Source of the DNA: a virus | Length of the DNA: 45,645 nucleotides | Strand: one strand, 5' to 3' | Virus record (IMG/VR): IMGVR_UViG_3300039106_000693 | Coordinates: 1-45,645 of that record | In this document: positions 33,068 to 38,056 of the stretch, piece by piece | Layout: each line of letters opens with the position of its first letter | Numbering within the stretch: position 1 is the stretch's first letter | Made by a program: the position numbers and the translations under genes | The notes under the pieces: model-generated | What the model saw: only the letters and a program-made list of their open reading frames with translations | What the model was told of the DNA's origin: nothing | Database searches by the model: none

Positions 33068-33308
33068 TATTAATGATTTGCCCGGCGAGCCAGCCGTAGA
33101 CTGGCGAGCCCTAGCGTTAGATCTCCTATACGCTGCTAACTCATTTGCTCCAGCAGACTGGATCTTAGAATCAGGTGACAACCTTTCTAATTATCTAGAC
33201 CTTGAGTTAGAATGGTATAGCAAAGAACTAAAGCCAGCTAGAGATAAGCTTAATAAAGCTCTTCTAGCCCATCCCAATATCATTGATCATACAGATGATC
33301 CCTTCTAA
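33054..33308 (+). CDS. small acidic protein with SSB-like tail, 84 aa
   Basis: I use ATG 33054, inside the end of the upstream gene (14-base overlap); an earlier ATG at 33024 would overlap further. The protein is helical and acidic (VDWRALALDLLYAANSFAPA) and ends in IIDHTDDPF. That Asp-Asp-Pro-Phe ending resembles the SSB C-terminal tip and the end of the 336-residue protein at 30437. Function unknown. Confidence 0.55.
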   Translation: MQEHNINDLPGEPAVDWRALALDLLYAANSFAPADWILESGDNLSNYLDLELEWYSKELKPARDKLNKALLAHPNIIDHTDDPF

Positions 33309-33338
33309 TTGAAAAAAAAATTAATCGCCGGATTTGGC

Positions 33339-33599
33339 ATGAAAAGAGATATAATGAACAATATTATCAGCGAGATCCTCGATGATCCAATCAACTTAGA
33401 CATTCTTAATAAGTCACTGTTAGCTCAACAATCTACCCTAAGAAACTATCTAAACCTTGATTTGACCAACACTATAACTAAAGAAGACCATACTAGAATT
33501 CAATCGTCTATTCAAAGAATTGATGATATACTAGATATGATCGAAAGTCATAGTACATCAAAAAACAAGGAAAAAGTTACGCTTCAAGATCCAAGCTGA
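33339..33599 (+). CDS. hypothetical helical protein, 86 aa
   Basis: ATG at 33339 follows GGA by about seven bases; a TTG at 33309 is an alternative. The protein is helical and charged (NIISEILDDPINLDILNKSL, IQSSIQRIDDILDMIESH), unrecognised. Ends 70 bases before a strong terminator. Confidence 0.55.
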   Translation: MKRDIMNNIISEILDDPINLDILNKSLLAQQSTLRNYLNLDLTNTITKEDHTRIQSSIQRIDDILDMIESHSTSKNKEKVTLQDPS

Positions 33600-33669
33600 G
33601 CTGGATATATACCCTCCTTTATCATTTAGCTCCTATCAAGTAGTTAAGCTTGATCTAGAGCTAACCTAA

Positions 33670-33715
33670 CCATCTCTCAGTAAGGTGCCCCCCATCTTAC
33701 TGAGGGATGGTTTTT
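33670..33715 (+). terminator. very strong Rho-independent terminator
   Basis: CCATC plus CTCAGTAAG (33670-33684) pair with CTTACTGAG plus GATGG (33696-33710) with matched single-base bulges, followed by TTTTT. Confidence 0.9.
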
Positions 33716-33747
33716 CCAACCATTTTATTTTAAAAAGGGGTAAGAGT

Positions 33748-33993
33748 ATTCTTCCTAAACAAAACCCACAAACATCTCTAGCTGAGCTAGAGGCTCAGTT
33801 CTTTGAGAACTTGAGAATCTTTCACGAAACATATACATCATATTATGATTGTTTAATTACAATTCCTATCGTACAAGATAACGTTAAGGATTTGAGATCT
33901 TTAATCCAAGGATTTGATACTCTGTCTCAAGCCTTTGGTAACATGTCTCAGTCTCTTCCCGCCTTGTGCGAAGCCAAAGGAATTGTCCTCTAA
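33748..33993 (+). CDS. hypothetical protein, 81 aa, possible ATT start
   Basis: The open frame runs back to a GTG at 33685, but that start lies inside the terminator hairpin. The only well-placed ribosome site is AAAAGGGG, seven bases before an in-frame ATT at 33748. ATT starts are rare but known, as in infC. The product is helical (LAELEAQFFENLRIFHETY, LIQGFDTLSQAFGNMSQ), with Cys at two sites. Unrecognised. A terminator follows at 34009. Confidence 0.5.
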   Translation: MLPKQNPQTSLAELEAQFFENLRIFHETYTSYYDCLITIPIVQDNVKDLRSLIQGFDTLSQAFGNMSQSLPALCEAKGIVL

Positions 33994-34008
33994 ATCCTAT
34001 TTTTTGTT

Positions 34009-34041
34009 AAACCTCGTATTTTATACACCTTTGAGGTTTTT
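34009..34041 (+). terminator. Rho-independent terminator
   Basis: AAACCTC (34009-34015) pairs with GAGGTTT (34033-34039), followed by a short T run. Confidence 0.7.
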
Positions 34042-34076
34042 AATACTATATAATATATATGACTTGTAATGATGGT

Positions 34077-34094
34077 ATCTGAAAAACTTCAGAT
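34077..34094 (+). promoter_or_regulatory. inverted repeat upstream of the winged-helix gene
   Basis: ATCTGAA (34077-34083) and TTCAGAT (34088-34094) with a 4-base gap, about 90 bases before the regulator gene at 34183. A possible autoregulatory operator. Confidence 0.4.
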
Positions 34095-34182
34095 ATTTCT
34101 GATATCATCTACATTTAACACTTGTAGCTATATATCTTTATATATCTTATTAACATCAACAACCTCATAGAGGAGTACCAAA

Positions 34183-34437
34183 ATGCCAAGAGGAAAAACA
34201 AATGCTATTGAACAGCTCATCAATACCAAGTACAGCAACGGAACTGAAATCACTGTTGCTCAACTTGCAACAGAAATTGGCTGCACTGTTCAAAACGTTT
34301 ACATCTACATGCGAAAGAATTCTTCTAGATTCTCTCAAGTTCGTAGAGGCGTATATAAAGTTAATCCATCTGGCACTAACGCTGTTAACAGCAGCAGCAG
34401 TGGCAGCATGACACTTGACGCATCTACGCAAATATAA
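34183..34437 (+). CDS. winged-helix DNA-binding regulator, 84 aa
   Basis: Residues about 24-60 fit a winged helix-turn-helix: TVAQLATEIGCTVQNVYIYM is the HTH pair, and RFSQVRRGVYKV the wing. The tail is Ser/Asn/Thr-rich and probably flexible. AGAGGAG lies seven bases before the ATG. It is a monocistronic unit, with an inverted repeat upstream and a strong terminator downstream, which fits a small phage transcription factor. Its targets are unknown. Confidence 0.7.
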   Translation: MPRGKTNAIEQLINTKYSNGTEITVAQLATEIGCTVQNVYIYMRKNSSRFSQVRRGVYKVNPSGTNAVNSSSSGSMTLDASTQI

Positions 34438-34526
34438 TTACCAAAGCTAAGTAATACTTTAAAAGCTGTTACTATTTATAAAATGCAATTAATTTATTGC
34501 TAAGCGCAGGAGTACAATGTCTTTGC

Positions 34527-34573
34527 AGTATCCCGGGGAATTGTCCCAACAGTTTCTCGGGATACTACTTTTA
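34527..34573 (+). terminator. Rho-independent terminator
   Basis: AGTATCCCG (34527-34535) pairs perfectly with CGGGATACT (34558-34566), followed by ACTTTT. Confidence 0.75.
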
Positions 34574-34619
34574 AGAAATGTATTCCATTTTCCGTTCACA
34601 CCAGATTTTCTAGGTTGTC

Positions 34620-34802
34620 ATGAAAAAGTCAAAATCATCGTATGATATTGCCATCCTTCTGGACAAGCAGTATAAAGCTACTCTACTCATCGCTAAGATG
34701 GTCGATGTTTTATCTGCTGAGATCAAAGATCTTAACTTAGAATTAAAACAGCAAAATATTATATTAAATAATATCCTGTCTGGTAACACACTGGAGGAAT
34801 AA
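34620..34802 (+). CDS. small helical protein, 60 aa
   Basis: Unrecognised. After a polar start (KKSKSSYD) most of the sequence is one long heptad-like helix (IAKMVDVLSAEIKDLNLELK). A TAGG lies a few bases before the ATG. It could dimerise as a coiled coil. Confidence 0.5.
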   Translation: MKKSKSSYDIAILLDKQYKATLLIAKMVDVLSAEIKDLNLELKQQNIILNNILSGNTLEE

Positions 34803-34854
34803 ACTGTTAAGTTTAAAAACCACTAATACTATCAACTATGTGATACAATATGTA

Positions 34855-35014
34855 ATGCCCGCTTGCAACGGGCAGGGGTAACATCCCCAACCCAAATAGA
34901 TAGTTATATCTACGAAGTCGGAGAGGCAATCCTGCCACTGCTACGGACAATTCGTTGTGTCCGTGCATCTTCGGTTTCGCAACCTGCGCGTTTGCTAATG
35001 AGACTTAAGTCTCA
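34855..35014 (+). promoter_or_regulatory. structured leader upstream of the lytic enzyme
   Basis: About 160 bases richer in G+C than the surroundings hold several helices. These are TGCCCG/CGGGCA (near 34856-34875), GGGG/CCCC just after, ACGGACA/TGTCCGT (near 34943-34965) and a perfect 16-bp palindrome TGAGACTTAAGTCTCA (34999-35014). The ribosome site follows. In Actinobacteria, rpf genes are often controlled by a c-di-AMP riboswitch in this position, but I cannot match the conserved core here, so only a structured leader is claimed. Confidence 0.45.
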
Positions 35015-35038
35015 AACCCACACGAAAGGAGCGATACC

Positions 35039-35893
35039 ATGCGCAACATACGAAATATATTATTACCATTTATTATCCTCATCTCTATTGCACTACCCAG
35101 CTCTCCTGCTCAGGCAGGAACATGGCAAAAAGTGTCATTTAAGATGGGGGCACCAACTAAACACTGGGAACAAATTGCATCCTGTGAAACAGGAAAATCT
35201 GTTACCCAAATAGATTGGTCTAAATCCGGTCAATATGCCGGAGGTTTAGCCATACATCATCAAGCCCAATTTGGCGATACTGATATGGGAATGTGGGAAA
35301 TGTACGGTGGGGAGCAATTTGCTCCATCTCCTGACAAGGCCACTAAACATGAACAAGTTCTCATAGCTAACCGTATTGCTAATCTTGGCTACAAGACTGT
35401 CATTACTAAGAGAATTTCTGGAAATGGCGATCCTATTCTTTATAAGAATATTCGCTATAATAAGAAACCACTTGGATATGAACCATGGCCATGCTTAGTA
35501 TCAGATAAGGTTAAACCTTATTACAAGAATACTTATTCAGTAAACCTTCCTACTGATAAATCTTTATACTGTCCAAGATATGAAGATCTTTTCAGAAAGT
35601 ATAATCTTCCTGTAAAAGTATTCTCTTACATAGCATACCGTGAATCACGATGCAATCCCGGTGCTGTAAATGCTAAATTTAAAAATGGCAAAATTACATG
35701 GACTTTAAACTCCAATGGAACTTATGACAATGGTCTCTTGCAGATCAACTCGTCATGGTTCCGTACATTAAGAGATTATACAGGCTATGAACCAACAGAC
35801 TTGTATAATCCAGAAGCAAATGCTTTATTTGCTAGCTGGATTCTACACAACACTTCAGGAAGACTTGGCAACTGGAGTATAAGAACCTTTTAG
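35039..35893 (+). CDS. secreted lytic enzyme: Rpf-like transglycosylase plus SLT domain
   Basis: This 284-residue protein starts with a signal peptide (FIILISIALPSSPAQA, cut after residue 26). Residues about 42-118 match the Rpf/transglycosylase-like fold: HWEQIASCETG (catalytic Glu 50), GGLAIHHQAQFG and YGGEQFAPSPDKATKHEQ. A linker leads to a second, lytic-transglycosylase (SLT) domain from about 176: VFSYIAYRESRCNPGA (catalytic Glu 202), NGLLQINSSW and YNPEANALFASWIL. Both cut glycan strands of peptidoglycan outside the membrane. A signal sequence lets it be exported by the host Sec route. It is the best endolysin candidate. AAAGGAG precedes the ATG. The Rpf domain points to an actinobacterial host. 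Confidence 0.85.
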   Translation: MRNIRNILLPFIILISIALPSSPAQAGTWQKVSFKMGAPTKHWEQIASCETGKSVTQIDWSKSGQYAGGLAIHHQAQFGDTDMGMWEMYGGEQFAPSPDKATKHEQVLIANRIANLGYKTVITKRISGNGDPILYKNIRYNKKPLGYEPWPCLVSDKVKPYYKNTYSVNLPTDKSLYCPRYEDLFRKYNLPVKVFSYIAYRESRCNPGAVNAKFKNGKITWTLNSNGTYDNGLLQINSSWFRTLRDYTGYEPTDLYNPEANALFASWILHNTSGRLGNWSIRTF

Positions 35894-35940
35894 GTTCATA
35901 AAAAACATTGACAATTGTCGATTCATACAAGGAGCATATC

Positions 35941-36285
35941 ATGGCTATTATCGAGAGCATCGAGACTCAAGTCAATCGGAATCCACGTAAGTTTGCAATT
36001 GCCGAACCAACCAAGCTACTGACGTTCATCAAAGGTGAACCACCAGTAAACTCTGGTAAAGGCCGGCGTCGCAATCCAGTTATCTCTGAGCTGTATAGCA
36101 CTTTGCTTACAAACAGAAATGAATGGGCACATGTGAACATTCCAGTAACAAACCAAAAGCAGCTTGCCTCACTCAGAGCATCTCTGACAGGACGAGCTGC
36201 AAAAGACAACCTTCGCATTGCGACTGCATCGCAGTTCAATGAGAAGACTAAAATGATTGATCTCTGGGTAATGTTGACTAACTAA
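35941..36285 (+). CDS. hypothetical basic protein, 114 aa
   Basis: ATG at 35941 follows AAGGAG by seven bases, which decides the start. The sequence has a basic linker (GKGRRRNPVISELYSTLL) and helix/strand order (QLASLRASLTGRAAKDNLRI, then MIDLWVMLT). It looks like a compact nucleic-acid-binding protein, but no family is recognised. A strong terminator follows. Confidence 0.6.
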   Translation: MAIIESIETQVNRNPRKFAIAEPTKLLTFIKGEPPVNSGKGRRRNPVISELYSTLLTNRNEWAHVNIPVTNQKQLASLRASLTGRAAKDNLRIATASQFNEKTKMIDLWVMLTN

Positions 36286-36325
36286 TAGTCAATATACTTT
36301 AAGAAATTAAAACCACGGTACTTTA

Positions 36326-36355
36326 GGGTCGGGCTCGCAAGAGTCCGGCCCTTTT
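36326..36355 (+). terminator. strong Rho-independent terminator
   Basis: GGG.CGG.GCTC pairs with GAGT.CCG.GCCC (36326-36351) with a GCAA tetraloop, followed by TTTT. Confidence 0.85.
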
Positions 36356-36377
36356 GTATTCATATCATCTTTTTTTG

Positions 36378-36396
36378 TTCGTACAAAAAAGAAGGG
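36378..36396 (+). promoter_or_regulatory. leader motif copy 5 with TTCGTACAAA element
   Basis: TTCGTACAAAAAAGAAGGG joins both parts of the motif without a gap and is preceded by T7, giving TTTTTTGT/ACAAAAAA symmetry. The next ATG is 27 bases downstream. Confidence 0.55.
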
Positions 36397-36422
36397 AACA
36401 CTAGAAAGGATTAACCGTTATA

Positions 36423-36557
36423 ATGGCCGTACTTATCTTTGACATTATTGTTGCCTCTATTGCTGGTATAGTTTTATTTACTTATATTTTAATTGGCCCA
36501 GCTGAATATAGAGAAAAGAAAAAACAACAAAAACTTAATCAAAAAACAAAACCATAG
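36423..36557 (+). CDS. single-pass membrane micro-protein, 44 aa
   Basis: MAVLIFDIIVASIAGIVLFT continues into a hydrophobic end and then a very basic tail (YREKKKQQKLNQKTK), a type of small membrane protein with a cytoplasmic basic tail. AGAAAGG lies about ten bases upstream. Unrecognised. Confidence 0.5.
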   Translation: MAVLIFDIIVASIAGIVLFTYILIGPAEYREKKKQQKLNQKTKP

Positions 36558-36602
36558 TATCTACAAAACCAAAGACTATATATTTACATAGGAGAATAAA
36601 CA

Positions 36603-37046
36603 ATGTTCATGATGATGATGATGCTAGCAATCTCTTCAACTATTGTCGAAATGATGTTTGCTGCTAACTTTTCTGGCTGGCGACAAAATGCACACAAATA
36701 TAAATGGTTTAACATGGCAGTATCCGTGTTAATTTCATTTATTTTGGGCATTGCATTTGGTGCAGCAGGTTTAATTGCTTTGGGTGCAGCCATGATTTCA
36801 ACTGTGCTGTCAATCCCAGGCTATGCTTTCCTTCATTGGAACTACGACAGTGCCAAAGCTCAGACTCTTGGCATTCCTCGTACAGAGCATATCAAAATTG
36901 TAGCTAAACAAAAATCACAAAAAGGCAAAGAACTTGCCGGTGATTTGGCTAAAGTTGCATATGGTACCGGTAGAGTTATTACCGCACCAATTTGGATTAG
37001 CCGTAAGGCAACAACCAAGTACAAGGCTTATAAAAAAGCTTCATAA
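36603..37046 (+). CDS. membrane protein, 147 aa
   Basis: Met-rich start and about three hydrophobic helices: residues 1-20 (MFMMMMMLAISSTIVEMM), 38-58 (MAVSVLISFILGIAFGAAG) and 59-77 (LIALGAAMISTVLSIPGYA). The second half is basic and soluble (KIVAKQKSQKGKELAGDLAK). AGGAG lies eight bases before the ATG. Unrecognised. Confidence 0.6.
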   Translation: MFMMMMMLAISSTIVEMMFAANFSGWRQNAHKYKWFNMAVSVLISFILGIAFGAAGLIALGAAMISTVLSIPGYAFLHWNYDSAKAQTLGIPRTEHIKIVAKQKSQKGKELAGDLAKVAYGTGRVITAPIWISRKATTKYKAYKKAS

Positions 37047-37086
37047 AAAAAGCTTCATAATTTATATTATATAAAGGAATAGTATC

Positions 37087-37830
37087 ATGTCCAATTTAGA
37101 TAACAATTCTGTCCGCAAAATCGTAGCTTCTTATTACAAGATTCAAGAGGCTAAAGCTTCTATCGAAAATCTTCTTAAAGACGAAGATGATATCGAGCTT
37201 GTCGAGCTTATGCTCGACTCGCTTGATTCGGTAGATGCTATAATTAAGCGTCCACTCACCAACTATTCAACAGCTTCAGTTGTTGGCGAATGGTGCATTA
37301 ACCAATATGGTCTTGGCCCAGTACTTACTGCAGGCATTATGTCCCATATTGACATCACCAAAGCTAACACAGCTGGCGCTCTCTGGCGGTACGCTGGCTT
37401 TGACCCAACTTCACAAGACAATGGCAAGGCAGCATACAACGGTGAACTTAAAAACATCTGTTGGAAAATTGGTTTAAATTTTTCAAAATATGCTAATCGT
37501 TCCAAGTGCTTTTATGGACACCTGTATTTACAAGATCAGGTAAGACGAACTGAAAATAATAATAACCTAATGTATGCTGATAAAGCTTATGAACTTCTTG
37601 ACAATGTAAGTTCAAAAAATAGACTGAACATTGATACTCTATCTCTGGGAAAACTTCCTCAAGAACAGATAGATGCTCAAGCCCGTAGGTTTGCTGTTAA
37701 GATATTCTTAAGCCATTATCATGCTATTGCTTACCAAGCACATTACAATCTCGTTCCTGATCGTCCATCTTTTATTTATATTGATGGCGAAAAAGAAGAA
37801 ATACAAATTCCCAACAACCCATTTAAATAA
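37087..37830 (+). CDS. IS110-type helix-hairpin-helix domain protein, 247 aa
   Basis: Residues about 74-137 match the C-terminal (Transposase_20) domain of IS110-family transposases: YGLGPVLTAGIMSHIDITKA, then GALWRYAGFDP and a YNGELKNICWKIGLNFSKY stretch. The domain carries a helix-hairpin-helix like that of RuvA and binds DNA. The N-terminal RuvC-like DEDD nuclease of IS110 is absent, replaced by an acidic helical region, so this is not a transposase. The C-terminal 100 residues are unrecognised. It probably serves as a domesticated DNA-binding factor, perhaps for branched DNA; that role is inference. Confidence 0.65.
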   Translation: MSNLDNNSVRKIVASYYKIQEAKASIENLLKDEDDIELVELMLDSLDSVDAIIKRPLTNYSTASVVGEWCINQYGLGPVLTAGIMSHIDITKANTAGALWRYAGFDPTSQDNGKAAYNGELKNICWKIGLNFSKYANRSKCFYGHLYLQDQVRRTENNNNLMYADKAYELLDNVSSKNRLNIDTLSLGKLPQEQIDAQARRFAVKIFLSHYHAIAYQAHYNLVPDRPSFIYIDGEKEEIQIPNNPFK

Positions 37831-37835
37831 TGAGG

Positions 37836-37851
37836 AACCCACATGTGGGTT
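37836..37851 (+). promoter_or_regulatory. 16-bp palindrome over a start codon
   Basis: AACCCACATGTGGGTT is a perfect palindrome that contains the ATG (37843) of the next small gene and abuts its GAGG site. It could be an operator or a hairpin that hides the start. Confidence 0.5.
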
Positions 37852-37980
37852 ACCCCGTTATTCAATTTTCTTAGTTATGCTAAGAACAGGTTTAGTTATA
37901 TACCTGAAAAGAACCAGCGCCAGCCTGGCTTCGAAAATATAACAGCTGGCACTCACACATACAAGTATCAAATATTCTAA
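37843..37980 (+). CDS. small hypothetical protein, 45 aa
   Basis: ATG at 37843, with TGAGG seven bases upstream, encodes MWVTPLFNFLSYAKNRFSYI and a polar C-terminus. The start codon lies inside a perfect palindrome, so its translation may be controlled by local structure. Unrecognised; real status is moderate. Confidence 0.5.
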   Translation: MWVTPLFNFLSYAKNRFSYIPEKNQRQPGFENITAGTHTYKYQIF

Positions 37981-38012
37981 TTGTGTAAACTATTTTTTTA
38001 ACAAGGCAATAG

Positions 38013-38029
38013 TTTATACAAAAAAAGGG
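38013..38029 (+). promoter_or_regulatory. variant leader motif before polymerase-like gene B
   Basis: TTTATACAAAAAAAGGG matches the TACAAA plus GGG pattern of the other leader motifs but lacks the GAA core. It lies 28 bases before the ATG at 38057. Confidence 0.4.
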
Positions 38030-38056
38030 ATCAATGATTAATCCTAAGGAGGGATT

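Noticed and set aside
34855-35014. c-di-AMP (ydaO) riboswitch
   Set aside because: Position fits the actinobacterial rpf precedent, but the conserved core sequences could not be found by eye.
34863-35213. 116-codon open frame upstream of and into the lytic enzyme gene
   Set aside because: It runs through the structured leader and overlaps the signal-peptide region of a well-supported gene in another frame; there is no ribosome site.
37087-37830. Active IS110 insertion sequence
   Set aside because: The catalytic RuvC-like half is absent, and no element ends are visible.
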